DNA from: Solobacterium sp. UBA3691
Lineage (GTDB): Bacteria; Bacillota_I; Bacilli_A; Erysipelotrichales; Erysipelotrichaceae
Reading direction: 5' to 3'
Assembly: GCA_002372175.1 (NCBI GenBank)
Contig: DFIS01000021.1
Location: 30,583 to 94,582 of the forward strand
DNA length: 64,000 nt
Part shown: positions 51,059 through 60,215 of the stretch, piece after piece
Position numbering within the stretch: the first letter of the stretch is position 1
Layout of the letters: each line of letters opens with the position of its first letter
Notes under the pieces: generated by a model
What the model saw: only the letters and a program-made list of their open reading frames with translations
Databases searched by the model: none
What the model was told of the DNA's origin: nothing
Translations under genes and position numbers: made by a program

Positions 51059-52319
51059 AGTCTTCGATCTTTTCTCTGTAGATCACAGCTCCCAGTTTTT
51101 TCAGCTTCCCGTCGATATCATCATATCCCCTGTCGATATGATATGTATCATGGATCTCGGTTGTGCCTTCCGCCAGCAGGCCGGCAATGATCATGCTTGC
51201 CCCGCAGCGCAGGTCTGTCGCTGTCACCTTGTCTCCATATAATTTCCTGGGTCCGGTGATCGTGCTTGATCCCTTACTGATCTCGATCTCAGCACCCATT
51301 CTCTGCAATTCCACACAGTGCTTGAAGCGTTCGCTGTATACCGTATCGGTCACGTGACTGACGCCCTGCGCCTGTGTCAGCAGTGCTGTCAGCGGCTGCT
51401 GCAGGTCTGTCGCAAAGCCAGGATACGGCTTCGTCGTTACATCGATCGCATGCAGAGGTCCGGAATTGCGCACAATGATACTGTCAATGCCGATCTCCAT
51501 GTTTACACCCATTTCCTCAAGTTTGGAGGTCAGAGCTTCGATATGCTTGGGAATGATATTGGAGATCTTCATCTCATCTGCACAGGCTGCAGCCATGATC
51601 ACAAATGTACCTGCTTCGATGCGGTCGGGAATGATCTCATGCACACATCCGTTCAGATTCCTGACACCGTCGATCGTGATCACGTTGGTACCGGCACCCT
51701 TGACGTTGGCACCCATCTTGTTGAGCAATGTTGCCACGTCGATGATCTCCGGCTCTCTGGCCGCATTCTCGATCGTCGTCCTGCCATCCGCATACGCTGC
51801 CGCCATCATGATGTTGATGGTCGCACCTACCGAGGCAATATCCAGGAAGATCTTTGCGCCTGTCAGTTCTTCCGCATGGATCGTATAGCCGCCTCTTTCG
51901 TATTCCACGACTGCCCCAAGAGCTTCAAAGCCCTTGATATGCAGATCGATCGGTCTTGGCCCAAGGTAACATCCTCCCGGCATCTTGATCCGCACATGGC
52001 CATACTTGCCGAGCAATGCCCCCATAAAGTAGTAGGATGCCCGCAGTTTGGTCACAACATCCTGTTCCAGATCCACATTGCGCATCTTTGTCGGATCGAT
52101 CCTCAGCATGTCGCCTTCTTCTCTTACATCCACATTCAGAATACGCAGGATCTCGGAAAGAGACCTGACATCGGAGATCTCCGGGACCCCGAGGATCGTC
52201 ACCGGTTCATTTGCCAGCACCGCTGCCGGAATCAGTGCCACCGTTGCATTTTTACTGCCCGATATCGTTACTTCTCCCTTCAGACGTCTGCCGCCTTCGA
52301 TCTTGATCACTTCCTTCAT
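51057..52319 (-). CDS. murA: UDP-N-acetylglucosamine 1-carboxyvinyltransferase
   Basis: MurA commits UDP-GlcNAc to peptidoglycan synthesis by adding enolpyruvate. It is 420 residues. The Lys-Asn pair is in ISGSKNATVA, and the fosfomycin-target Cys is in MPGGCYLGPRPIDLH. It is the normal length of the family. AAGGGGG precedes the ATG. It overlaps the HAD gene upstream by 4 nt. Whether this is the MurAA or MurAB/MurZ-type copy cannot be decided here. Confidence 0.96.
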   Translation of the reverse strand: MKEVIKIEGGRRLKGEVTISGSKNATVALIPAAVLANEPVTILGVPEISDVRSLSEILRILNVDVREEGDMLRIDPTKMRNVDLEQDVVTKLRASYYFMGALLGKYGHVRIKMPGGCYLGPRPIDLHIKGFEALGAVVEYERGGYTIHAEELTGAKIFLDIASVGATINIMMAAAYADGRTTIENAAREPEIIDVATLLNKMGANVKGAGTNVITIDGVRNLNGCVHEIIPDRIEAGTFVIMAAACADEMKISNIIPKHIEALTSKLEEMGVNMEIGIDSIIVRNSGPLHAIDVTTKPYPGFATDLQQPLTALLTQAQGVSHVTDTVYSERFKHCVELQRMGAEIEISKGSSTITGPRKLYGDKVTATDLRCGASMIIAGLLAEGTTEIHDTYHIDRGYDDIDGKLKKLGAVIYREKIED

Positions 52320-52969
52320 ACTGTCCCCCTTATCACTGCTTCTGTCATCTCTCTGATATTGTCTGTGATCATGTCCGCTTCCGATACATCCTGTCCGAAG
52401 CGCTCATCTCTTCTGGCAATCACAAACATTCCTGCCCGTTTCCCGGCTTCCGTACCGGGACGGGAATCTTCATATACCACACATTCCTGCGGCTGTACAC
52501 CGAGTCTCTCCGCGGCTTTCAGATATACATCCGGAAACGGCTTGTTTCTCAGTATATCCTCAGCAGCCAGCACACAGTCGAAATATTTACGGATACCCAT
52601 TTCCTGCAGAGCTTTATCAACGGTATGCCGCGGCGAAGATGAACAGCAGGCAAGCAGATACCCGGCATCCTTAAGCTTTGCCAGCATCTGCGGTACATCC
52701 GCAAACATGATCTCAGCATAGTTCAGCGGACATTCCTCCCGGAAATAGCGGTCGTTTTCCGCCGCGATCTCTGCTTCTGTCAGCACACCGCCGAGCAGAT
52801 CACGCAGGATCCTGTATGTCTCTTCCATCGTTGTGCCGACGATCGTACAGATCTCCTGCAGTGTGCCCTGATAACCGTATCTGCGCATCCAGGCAAGCGT
52901 TCCTTCCATATAGAAAGCCTCACTGTCGCAGAGAATGCCGTCCATGTCAAACAAAACCGCTCTGATCAT
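52316..52969 (-). CDS. HAD-superfamily phosphatase/phosphomutase, beta-phosphoglucomutase-like
   Basis: A 217-residue HAD protein. Motif I is FDMDGILCDSEAF, motif II is CCSSSPRHTV, motif III is the KP in RNKPFPDVYL, and motif IV is VYEDSRPGTEAG. Cap type and length fit the beta-phosphoglucomutase/phosphatase subgroup. Substrate is unknown. Start 52969 begins the conserved strand; a GTG at 53002 is possible. A TAGAAT box lies only about 14 nt upstream and no clear ribosome site is seen. Confidence 0.88.
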   Translation of the reverse strand: MIRAVLFDMDGILCDSEAFYMEGTLAWMRRYGYQGTLQEICTIVGTTMEETYRILRDLLGGVLTEAEIAAENDRYFREECPLNYAEIMFADVPQMLAKLKDAGYLLACCSSSPRHTVDKALQEMGIRKYFDCVLAAEDILRNKPFPDVYLKAAERLGVQPQECVVYEDSRPGTEAGKRAGMFVIARRDERFGQDVSEADMITDNIREMTEAVIRGTV

Positions 52970-53122
52970 CGCTGTCCGTACATATTCTACTGTATTTAAC
53001 ACAATAAAAAAAGAACTGCAGACAAAATGACGGGTATACGCATTTCGTGAAAATTATGTCTTATTCCCTCATAACGAAGTATAATGTAAGTAACATCATG
53101 AGAACATGAGAAGGAGAAAGAA

Positions 53123-53863
53123 ATGAATTTATTACAATTATTATTGAAGTCCATGATCTCTTCACAGTCAGTTAATTCCGTTTCCAAGAAAACAGGACTC
53201 AGCACTGAACTGGTCACAAAACTCATCGTTGCGGCTATCCCTGTTCTGATCAAGTACATGACCAAGAACGCTTCCTCACAGTCCGGTGCCTTATCTCTGC
53301 TGGGTGCTCTTACACAGCATAATGTAACAAAGACCATGGCAGAACAGATCGACGAAGTTGACGAAGTTGACGGCGGCAAGATCATTGGCCACATCCTCGG
53401 CAACGATACCGACAAGGTCGTCCGTGCTCTGTCCGATGAGACAGGTGCCAAGGCAGCTGATGTCACAAAGACACTCGGCAGTATCGCTCCGGCTCTGCTC
53501 GCAGGTCTTGCAGCAGCCGCAAACGCTGCACATTCCATGGACAAGGCAGACGATGTCTTCGATCTCGGTGATCTGCTTGCCATGTTTGCCGGCCAGACAG
53601 CAGCTCAGCAGCAGCAACAGCAGCAGAATATTCTGTCCTCCCTGTTCAGCGGCCAGCAGGCTCAGCAGACAGTGAAGCCGAGCTTCACATCCAGTCTGCT
53701 CTCCAATCTGCTTGGTGTAGCTCCTCAGCAGCCTCAGCAGGTACAGACACCGAGTCTTCTGGAAAGCTTCCTGGGTGTCTCCCAGCCTCAGCAGACACAG
53801 AATGACACGACCATCAACGGCAGCGATCTTCTGAACATCCTGACCGCACTGATGAAGAAGTAA
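53123..53863 (+). CDS. DUF937 family protein
   Basis: A 246-residue cytoplasmic protein. The N-terminal two thirds match DUF937 (VSKKTGLSTELVTKLIVAAI, then GGKIIGHILG). The C-terminal third is Gln/Ser-rich with QQQ tracts and three short repeats of the SLLxxxLGV type (SSLLSNLLGV, LLESFLGVS), likely an interaction tail. AGAAGGAG lies about 7 nt before the ATG and TATAAT is at 53080-53085. Codon use looks strongly biased, suggesting high expression. Function of the family is not settled. Confidence 0.85.
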   Translation: MNLLQLLLKSMISSQSVNSVSKKTGLSTELVTKLIVAAIPVLIKYMTKNASSQSGALSLLGALTQHNVTKTMAEQIDEVDEVDGGKIIGHILGNDTDKVVRALSDETGAKAADVTKTLGSIAPALLAGLAAAANAAHSMDKADDVFDLGDLLAMFAGQTAAQQQQQQQNILSSLFSGQQAQQTVKPSFTSSLLSNLLGVAPQQPQQVQTPSLLESFLGVSQPQQTQNDTTINGSDLLNILTALMKK

Positions 53864-53882
53864 TCATCCCTGTAATCAGTCT

Positions 53883-53909
53883 AAAGGCAGTTCAATGAAC
53901 TGCCTTTTT
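53883..53909. terminator. Bidirectional terminator between DUF937 and rpoE
   Basis: A 12-bp perfect stem AAAGGCAGTTCA/TGAACTGCCTTT with a 1-nt nominal loop and T-runs on both strands. It ends both convergent transcripts. Confidence 0.92.
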
Positions 53910-53915
53910 CTGTTC

Positions 53916-54254
53916 CTAGTACTCTTCGTCATTCTTGGGAAGATCAAGTTCATCCTCTTCATTTTCATCCTCGAGGAGTTCATCTTCGTCATCGTCGACC
54001 TCTTCCACTTCCATGTGTGTTTCCTCAAAGGTCCTGCGGTCACGAAGATCCCACTTGTTTCCCTTCAGCGGCGCAAATCTTCCGTCCAGCATCAGTTGTG
54101 AGTAGAATTCCGCTTTCTTGCGTCCGAGCTGATTCTCCGGGAGATTGATCACCTTGGCGACTTCCGCCCAGAGCTTGGCAAACTCCACTTCCTTCTTACG
54201 CTTAGCCAGAAACTGGTAAGCCGCATCTGTCATACTGACAACACTTAAAGACAT
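53916..54254 (-). CDS. rpoE: RNA polymerase delta subunit
   Basis: The Firmicutes-specific delta subunit, 112 residues. An N-terminal HARE-HTH domain (MTDAAYQFLAKRKKEVEFAK, then WDLRDRRTFEE) is followed by a very acidic tail (VDDDEDELLEDENEEDELD). The short length compared with the about 170 residues of Bacillus delta reflects a shorter tail. Start 54254 has AAGGAGAGG upstream. It lies 14 nt after argS. Confidence 0.92.
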   Translation of the reverse strand: MSLSVVSMTDAAYQFLAKRKKEVEFAKLWAEVAKVINLPENQLGRKKAEFYSQLMLDGRFAPLKGNKWDLRDRRTFEETHMEVEEVDDDEDELLEDENEEDELDLPKNDEEY

Positions 54255-54268
54255 TTTCTTTCCTCTCC

Positions 54269-55915
54269 TTACATATGACTCGGAGCACTGACTCCGATAC
54301 TGCCGAGAGCGTTTTTCATTGTGATCCTGCACGCCTCGATCAGGGCCAGTCTCTGTGCGGTCAGCTCAGGCTGATCGGGATCCACGATCCTGGTTTCGTT
54401 ATAGTAGCTGTGGAATGCCTGTGCAAAACGGGCAATGTAGTTGACCATTCTGTGCGGTGCTCTGCTGTCTGCCGCATCCGCTACTGTCTGTTCAAATTCG
54501 TTCATCAGCTTCAGCAGCGTCATCTCCTTCTCTGTCGTGATCATTTCATAATTATCAGCGAAGGAAATACCGGCACCCTTTTCCAGTACCGAGCACATTC
54601 TGGCATGCGCATACTGTGCGTAGTACACAGGATTCTCGTTGCTTTGTTTCTTGGCCATGTCCAGATCGAAGTCCATCTGGGTATCGGCAGCTCTGGACGC
54701 AAAGAAGTATCTGACCGCATCCACACCCGCCTCATCAAGCAGATCTCTGAGGGCAACAGCCTTGCCGGAACGCTTGCTTAACTTGAATTCTTCGCCGTCC
54801 TTGATCATTCTCGCCATCTGGATGATATCCACACTGAGCTTATCAGCCGGATAGCCAAGAGCCTGGATCGCCGCCTTAAGTCTCGGTACATAGCCATGGT
54901 GGTCAGCACCGAAGAAGTCTACCAGTGCATCAAAGCCTCTGTCCAGTTTATCAAGATGATACGCAATATCCGGCATCAGATATGTATAACTGCCGTCACT
55001 CTTGACCAGAACTCTGTCCTTGTCATCACCGAACGTTGTTGTTCTCAGGAACAAAGCACCATCCCGCTCATACGTATAGCCTTCTTCCTTCAGCTGGTTC
55101 AGTGCCTTCTCGACAAGACCTCTGTCACGTACGGACTGCTCACTTGTCCAGACATCAAATTCCACTCTGAATTCCTGCAGATCCGCCTTTAACTTGGCAA
55201 TTTCTGCCTGCAGACCGTACTTGCGGAAGTATGCAAGACTCTCCGTCTTATCCGTATCAGCGTACTTATCACCGATCTCTTCTCTGATCCGTGCCGCAAT
55301 GTTGACGAGATCTTCGGCATAATAGCCATCCTTAGGCATCTCAGCTTCTTTTCCGCATGCCTGCAGATATCTTGCCTGCAGGGAAAGCGCCATGTTGTTG
55401 ATCTGGTTGCCGGCATCGTTGATGTAGTATTCTCTTGTCACATCATAGCCTGCCATTTTCATCAGTCTGGCTGTGGAATCTCCGGCCGCAGCACCTCTGG
55501 CATGCCCCGGATGCAGATCACCGGTAGGATTGGCAGATACATATTCGAGACAGTATTTCATCCCCTTACCGTGGTCGGACCATCCGTACTTTTCATTCTT
55601 ATCAAGTACTTTCCTGATCACACCCTGCAGGGAATCATGTTTCATGAAGACATTCAGGAATCCGGGACCTGCGATCTCAAGACGTTCGGCTCCTGCCTTC
55701 TCTGCATTAAACAGGGCAGCGATCTTCTCAGCTGCCTCCCGGGGTTTCATACCGGCTTTCTTTGCATATTTCATTGCCACATTGGAAGCGTAGTCTCCGT
55801 GTGCCTTGTCTTTCGGCAGGCTGAGTTCGATCACGTTGGCATCCAGTTCGATTCCGAATATCTGCGAGGCAGCTTCCGCAAAAGCTTCCTTCAGGTTCAT
55901 TTCTATCTGATTCAT
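54269..55915 (-). CDS. argS: Arginyl-tRNA synthetase
   Basis: Class I synthetase of 548 residues. The HIGH-type motif is in ANPTGDLHPGHARGA, and the KMSKS-type motif reads KLSKRSG. The N-terminal ArgS domain and C-terminal anticodon-binding domain (LMNEFEQTVADA onward) are complete. AAAGGGGTG precedes the ATG, which overlaps the DUF1934 gene by 4 nt. rpoE follows. Confidence 0.97.
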   Translation of the reverse strand: MNQIEMNLKEAFAEAASQIFGIELDANVIELSLPKDKAHGDYASNVAMKYAKKAGMKPREAAEKIAALFNAEKAGAERLEIAGPGFLNVFMKHDSLQGVIRKVLDKNEKYGWSDHGKGMKYCLEYVSANPTGDLHPGHARGAAAGDSTARLMKMAGYDVTREYYINDAGNQINNMALSLQARYLQACGKEAEMPKDGYYAEDLVNIAARIREEIGDKYADTDKTESLAYFRKYGLQAEIAKLKADLQEFRVEFDVWTSEQSVRDRGLVEKALNQLKEEGYTYERDGALFLRTTTFGDDKDRVLVKSDGSYTYLMPDIAYHLDKLDRGFDALVDFFGADHHGYVPRLKAAIQALGYPADKLSVDIIQMARMIKDGEEFKLSKRSGKAVALRDLLDEAGVDAVRYFFASRAADTQMDFDLDMAKKQSNENPVYYAQYAHARMCSVLEKGAGISFADNYEMITTEKEMTLLKLMNEFEQTVADAADSRAPHRMVNYIARFAQAFHSYYNETRIVDPDQPELTAQRLALIEACRITMKNALGSIGVSAPSHM

Positions 55916-56295
55916 GTCTGCACCCCTTTCAGTTCCCAGATCAGTTTCTGATGCGTGACTTCCGCATCTCCCTGGAATATATGATATTCTGCGGTGATCT
56001 TTCCTTCACCTAGTGTATATTCTTCTGTATATGTTTCCAGCACCATCACGCCGTAAGGACTCAGTACCCGGGCCATCGATCTCTCACCGATGATCAGGTC
56101 TGTTTCACTGACGATATCCGCTATTCTTCTGATCACCAGATGCTTCTCTTCCAGAACGATCTCATGGCGCACTCCGGGATTGTCTTTTTCACTGTAAAAC
56201 AGCGTTGTATCGTTCAGGATCCCCTGTCCGTCTGCAAGTACAGTTTCTGTATGTTCGATCAGATCATATTGTGTCAGGCGTACCTTAACGTGCAT
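55912..56295 (-). CDS. DUF1934 family protein (YwiB-like)
   Basis: A 127-residue beta-rich protein, presumably a calycin-like barrel (HVKVRLTQYDLIEHTETVL to HQKLIWELKGV). DUF1934/YwiB genes are commonly next to argS in Firmicutes; function is unknown. The start is placed at 56295, because the upstream ATG (56328) lies within a perfect consensus promoter. No Shine-Dalgarno is present. It leads the DUF1934-argS-rpoE operon. Confidence 0.85.
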   Translation of the reverse strand: MHVKVRLTQYDLIEHTETVLADGQGILNDTTLFYSEKDNPGVRHEIVLEEKHLVIRRIADIVSETDLIIGERSMARVLSPYGVMVLETYTEEYTLGEGKITAEYHIFQGDAEVTHQKLIWELKGVQT

Positions 56296-56305
56296 GTTCT
56301 TTTGA

Positions 56306-56333
56306 ATTATACATTTTGTAGTATCCATGTCAA
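56306..56333 (-). promoter_or_regulatory. Consensus promoter of the DUF1934-argS-rpoE operon
   Basis: TTGACA-N16-TATAAT on the minus strand, a perfect match at both hexamers. Only 10 nt separate the -10 from the ATG at 56295, so the leader would be about 3-4 nt. Confidence 0.85.
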
Positions 56334-56343
56334 TAATCTGTTA

Positions 56344-56371
56344 TAAAAATACCTCTGTCAGAAGAGGTATT
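56344..56371 (-). terminator. Terminator of the HD phosphohydrolase gene
   Basis: A 9-bp stem AATACCTCT/AGAGGTATT with a 6-nt loop and a following T-run on the minus strand, just after the stop and adjacent to the DUF1934 promoter. Confidence 0.88.
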
Positions 56372-56379
56372 CCCTGTAT

Positions 56380-57600
56380 TTATTCGATCTCTGCCGGATA
56401 GAAGATCCGGTCATCACTGAGTTTCGGACCCTTGACAAGACTGGCGACCAGTCCGGAAGCTTTTGACAGCTCCCTGACATCTCCGTTATGCGTACGGATC
56501 CATATCACTTTCCCGCTGTCTCCGCGGTATGGTACATACGGTGCCTGCCCGACGGTATCCGTCACCAGATAGTACCTCGGATCGAATCCCGCCCGTTTCA
56601 GCGCCGCCTTCACACTGCGGATATTCCCCCTGGTATTGGCACGGTAGGCAAACAGATGCCGGTTCAGCACCCTGTACGAGAGATCACGCAGGATCGGATC
56701 TTCCGCCTTCTCCAGCAGGCTGAACGTATACGTGCAGGCATATTCATCCAGCGGATAATACTCCTCCAGAGTCAGCTCCCGTCCCTGCAGCACCGGCAGG
56801 AACAGCTCTGCACCATCAGCCGTCTTCCCCTCATCCATAAGATCCTTCAGTCTCAGGAAGAGCTTGTTCACCAGATTCTCATAACTGCGTGCCACCGGAT
56901 GATAGTATACCTGCCAGTACATGTGATATCTGGCCATGATATAGTTCTCCACAGCATAGACACCGCTCTCCTTGATCACGATCCGGTCACCGCTGACCCG
57001 CAGTGTACGCAGCAGTCTTGCAAGATCGTACTCCCCGTACGTCGTCCCGGTAAAGTAGGCATCTCTGAGCAGGTAATCCATCCTGTCCGCGTCAAGCTGG
57101 GCACTGACGATCTGGGTCAGGATCGTATTGGGATGTTTATGCCGGATAACATCAGCGACTTCCTTTGCAAGACCCTCGGCAGCACTCTCCAGAATACCGC
57201 TGATCTCCGGATCTTCCTCGATGATCTTGCATGTGTAGTATTCGTGGGAGATGTTCGATACCTGTTCGAAGGCATGCGAGAAAGGACCATGCCCGATATC
57301 GTGCAGAAGTCCCGCAAGCATCACTGTCATCTTCTCTCTTTCGTTCAGTGCTTCCCGCAGATCCGGCACTTCCGTGATCATCCGGCGGACGATCTCATAG
57401 ACACCGAGAGAATGCGCAAAACGTGTATGATCGGCTGTATGGTAGACCATGAAGGCACCGCCGAGCTGATGTATCCTGCGCATACGCTGAAACCATCTGG
57501 TATTGATGCATTTCCAGATCACTTCATCCTGTACATGGATATATCCGTGTACGGGATCACGCAGTACTTTCTCCTCGGGTGTCCTGACAAACATCGTCAC
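56380..57600 (-). CDS. HD-domain phosphohydrolase (YwfO/dGTPase-like)
   Basis: A 406-residue HD-domain protein. Metal ligands are visible in HTRFAHSLGVYE and GLLHDIGHGPFSHAFE, with a later Asp in AQLDADRMDYLLRD. The N-terminal DPVHGYIHV and RMRRIHQLG are characteristic of the YwfO-like family, some of which hydrolyse dNTPs. The GTG start at 57600 overlaps the ispF stop (GTGA), with GGAGG about 8 nt upstream; an ATG two codons later is the alternative. Confidence 0.88.
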   Translation of the reverse strand: MTMFVRTPEEKVLRDPVHGYIHVQDEVIWKCINTRWFQRMRRIHQLGGAFMVYHTADHTRFAHSLGVYEIVRRMITEVPDLREALNEREKMTVMLAGLLHDIGHGPFSHAFEQVSNISHEYYTCKIIEEDPEISGILESAAEGLAKEVADVIRHKHPNTILTQIVSAQLDADRMDYLLRDAYFTGTTYGEYDLARLLRTLRVSGDRIVIKESGVYAVENYIMARYHMYWQVYYHPVARSYENLVNKLFLRLKDLMDEGKTADGAELFLPVLQGRELTLEEYYPLDEYACTYTFSLLEKAEDPILRDLSYRVLNRHLFAYRANTRGNIRSVKAALKRAGFDPRYYLVTDTVGQAPYVPYRGDSGKVIWIRTHNGDVRELSKASGLVASLVKGPKLSDDRIFYPAEIE

Positions 57601-58073
57601 TGTGTTTCCTCCAGCAGAACAACAGCCTGACAGAGTACGCCTTCACCGCGTCCGACAAAGCCCATGCCCTCACCCCGGGTAGCCTTTACCGATACCTGTG
57701 ACACTTCGCACTGCATCACGCGGGCAAGATTGGCGCGCATGTTCTCAATATGCGGAGCCATCTTCGGTCTTTCCGTCAGGATCAGACTGTCAATATTCCC
57801 AATCCGGTAATGTCTTTCCTGCATCATGCGTACGACTTCCGCCAGGATCACCAGTGAATCGGCGCCTTCCCACTTCGGATCGGTATCGGGAAAATGATGC
57901 CCAAGATCACCGAGAGCCAGAGCACCGAGGATCGCTTCTGCACATGCATGTGTCAGAGCATCCGCATCACTGTGTCCTTCCAGTCCCTTTTCATACGGGA
58001 TCTCGACCCCGCCGAGAATCAGTTTTCTGCCTTCTTTAAAGCGATGAATATCTGTTGACTGTCCAATTCTCAT
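57597..58073 (-). CDS. ispF: 2-C-methyl-D-erythritol 2,4-cyclodiphosphate synthase
   Basis: IspF makes MEcPP in the MEP isoprenoid pathway. It is 158 residues from the ATG at 58073, which has CAGGAG just upstream; a TTG two codons earlier is possible. Active-site motifs are GHSDADALTHA (Asp-x-His metal ligands nearby in STDIHRF) and GEGMGFVGRGEGV. A TATAAT lies about 25 nt upstream, divergent from cca. It is coupled to the HD gene. Confidence 0.95.
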   Translation of the reverse strand: MRIGQSTDIHRFKEGRKLILGGVEIPYEKGLEGHSDADALTHACAEAILGALALGDLGHHFPDTDPKWEGADSLVILAEVVRMMQERHYRIGNIDSLILTERPKMAPHIENMRANLARVMQCEVSQVSVKATRGEGMGFVGRGEGVLCQAVVLLEETQ

Positions 58074-58116
58074 ATCCAACTCCTGCTTTCTTTTTTATTA
58101 TACTTCAAAGCCCCTG

Positions 58117-58130
58117 CACATTATAATGTG
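58117..58130. promoter_or_regulatory. Palindrome containing the cca -10 box, in the ispF/cca divergent region
   Basis: CACATTATAATGTG is a perfect 14-bp palindrome. Its TATAAT (58122-58127) lies 7 nt before the cca ATG and, by symmetry, also reads TATAAT on the other strand. It could be an operator or a symmetric double -10. Confidence 0.5.
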
Positions 58131-58134
58131 ATTG

Positions 58135-59343
58135 ATGAATACATTCCCTCTTCCTGCCTATATCCAGACCTGTATGAATGCCCTCGAAACAGCCGGTTTT
58201 GAGGCTTTTGTGGCGGGCGGAGCAGTCCGTGACTACCTGCTCGGAAGACCTGTACATGACTATGATCTGGCAACTTCCGCAAGACCGGAACAGATGCTGG
58301 AGATCTTCCGTTTCTGTCATACCGATACAACAGGACTGAAGCACGGAACCCTGCGGGTGATCGTCGATCATCACCCCGTAGAGATCACTTCCTACCGCTG
58401 TGAAGATACGTACGAAGACCACCGCCGTCCCGACCATGTCCGCTTCAGCACCTCACTGCACGAAGACTGTGCCCGCCGGGACCTGACGATCAATGCCATG
58501 GCCTACTCCCCGCATACCGGCATCATTGATGACTACGGCGGTATCCGCGACCTGAAACACAGGATCATCCGTACGGTCGGCGATCCCGCGCAGCGCTTCA
58601 GCGAGGATGCCCTGCGTATTCTGCGTACCGTGCGCTTTGCGGCAGAGCTGGGTTTTGACACCGATCCCGATACACAGAAGGCAGTCCTGGAGAAATGCCG
58701 TGATCTGCACTACATCGCCCCGGAAAGGATCCGGGAAGAGTTCTTCCGCATCCTGGCATCAGATGGCTGTGCAGACTCCTTCCGTACATACTTTCCGGTA
58801 TATCTGACCTTTCTGCCGGCGCTTTCGGTATATACAGACGCAATGATCGAAGAGACCGCCCGCAAGCTGAATGAAAGCCCGCCTGTGCCGCTTCTTCGGG
58901 CAGCCCTGATCCTTGCCCCGGCCGGTAAGGAAAAGGCTGTAGATGCCCTGGCAGAGCTTCGTCCCTCCGCTGCAGATCTGCGGCAGCTGAAGGAGTATTA
59001 CATTGCCCATGATGATCCCCTGCAGACCCTGTATGATGCCCGCTGCCTGTGTGCCCGGTATACTGTCGATCCTGCATTTCTCCTGGCCTACCGTTCCCTG
59101 CAGGATGGTACCGATATGACAGAATTCCTGGACATGTGCCGGAAGATCAAAGAACGCGGAGACTGTATCACCCTGAAACAGCTGGCCGTCACCGGCAGTG
59201 ATATCACTGATCTTGGCATCCGCGGTCAGAAGACCGGCATCACCCTGCGCACACTGCTTGATGAAGTCATGCGTGATCTTCTGCCCAACAGAAAAGACGC
59301 CTTGCTGATCAGGGCTCAGCAGCTGCAGAAACAATCTGACTGA
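58135..59343 (+). CDS. cca: CCA-adding tRNA nucleotidyltransferase
   Basis: A class II tRNA nucleotidyltransferase of 402 residues that adds or repairs the 3' CCA end. The catalytic core has VAGGAVRDYLLG and HDYDLATSARPEQ (the two Asp ligands), then RRDLTINAMAY, and the nucleobase-selection helix EDALRILRTVRFA. The C-terminal region is helical. The start is ATG 58135 with a TATAAT 7 nt upstream and no ribosome site, so probably leaderless. Whether it adds both C and A or only one cannot be told from sequence by eye. Confidence 0.93.
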   Translation: MNTFPLPAYIQTCMNALETAGFEAFVAGGAVRDYLLGRPVHDYDLATSARPEQMLEIFRFCHTDTTGLKHGTLRVIVDHHPVEITSYRCEDTYEDHRRPDHVRFSTSLHEDCARRDLTINAMAYSPHTGIIDDYGGIRDLKHRIIRTVGDPAQRFSEDALRILRTVRFAAELGFDTDPDTQKAVLEKCRDLHYIAPERIREEFFRILASDGCADSFRTYFPVYLTFLPALSVYTDAMIEETARKLNESPPVPLLRAALILAPAGKEKAVDALAELRPSAADLRQLKEYYIAHDDPLQTLYDARCLCARYTVDPAFLLAYRSLQDGTDMTEFLDMCRKIKERGDCITLKQLAVTGSDITDLGIRGQKTGITLRTLLDEVMRDLLPNRKDALLIRAQQLQKQSD

Positions 59344-59444
59344 TACCTGTATAAGAAACCCTTTGCCTGACACCCGTATATTCTTATAAACAATCAGAAG
59401 TTTTACGATTAATCTAAAAGTGACAACTGAAGAGTTTATACGAT

Positions 59445-60215
59445 ATGATCAAACAGCAAATCTCTCCTAAAATAAAAAAGATCCTGCTTCCGGCAGGTAT
59501 GCTGATCACCGTGATCCTGATCCTGTTTCTCGCATACAAGGTCTTCGGCAGACAGTTTGCGGATCTTTTCAGAATGCTCAGACGCGGAGACCGTGACGAG
59601 ATCGGTGAATACCTGAACCGGCAGGGACAGCTGGGCGGCATGATCGCCGTCTTCTTCATCAGTATCCTGCAGGTCATCAGTATCGTGATCCCCGGCATGG
59701 CCATCCACATCTCTGCCGGTCTGATCCTCGGCTGGTGGAGAGCTTTCCTGTCTTCCTATCTCGGCTTTGTCTTTGGCAATGTGCTGGTCTTCCGCACAGC
59801 CCGGAGACTCGGCAATACCCTGCAGGACCTGATGCCGAAGGAAAACAACAGAAGCTGGCTGACCCGCAAGATCAATTCTGCCAGTGCCGGCTTTGTCATC
59901 GCCCTTGCCTGCCTCGTACCGGGTGTGCCCAACGGCATCATCCCCTACATCGCCGCAAGGACCAACCTCTCGCTGAAGAAGTACAGCTTTGCGATCGCTG
60001 TCACCTGCTGGGTACAGATCCTGTGCAACTGCTGTGCCGGACACTTCCTGATCCGCGGCGAGTTCCTGTACATGGTCCTCTCGTTTGCCGTACAGATCCT
60101 GCTGATCATCATCGTTGCCCGAAACAAGGACTATATCCTGCTGACCTTCAATGAGTATAAAAGAAAGATCCGCGGGTACCGTGCCCAGCGCCGGGCAGCC
60201 CGCAGATCCCTATAA
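59445..60215 (+). CDS. TVP38/TMEM64 (VTT/DedA-like) membrane protein
   Basis: A 256-residue membrane protein with about five to six helices and the SNARE-associated/VTT domain: ISIVIPGMAIHISAGLILGW, then YLGFVFGNVLVF and LACLVPGVPNGIIPYIAA. Related DedA and VTT proteins act as lipid or undecaprenyl-phosphate translocases or affect membrane homeostasis. A possible promoter TTGCCT-N16-TATAAA lies upstream, and GAAGAG is about 10 nt before the ATG. It overlaps the convergent GNAT gene by 6 nt. Confidence 0.88.
   Translation: MIKQQISPKIKKILLPAGMLITVILILFLAYKVFGRQFADLFRMLRRGDRDEIGEYLNRQGQLGGMIAVFFISILQVISIVIPGMAIHISAGLILGWWRAFLSSYLGFVFGNVLVFRTARRLGNTLQDLMPKENNRSWLTRKINSASAGFVIALACLVPGVPNGIIPYIAARTNLSLKKYSFAIAVTCWVQILCNCCAGHFLIRGEFLYMVLSFAVQILLIIIVARNKDYILLTFNEYKRKIRGYRAQRRAARRSL

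Noticed and set aside
51318..52721. A 467-codon open frame opposite murA and the HAD gene
   Set aside because: His/Arg/Cys-rich shadow composition, no family resemblance, and it crosses two genes with clear functional motifs on the other strand.
54269..56295. T-box leader in front of argS
   Set aside because: argS is preceded directly by DUF1934 with an overlapping start, and the operon leader is only a few bases long.
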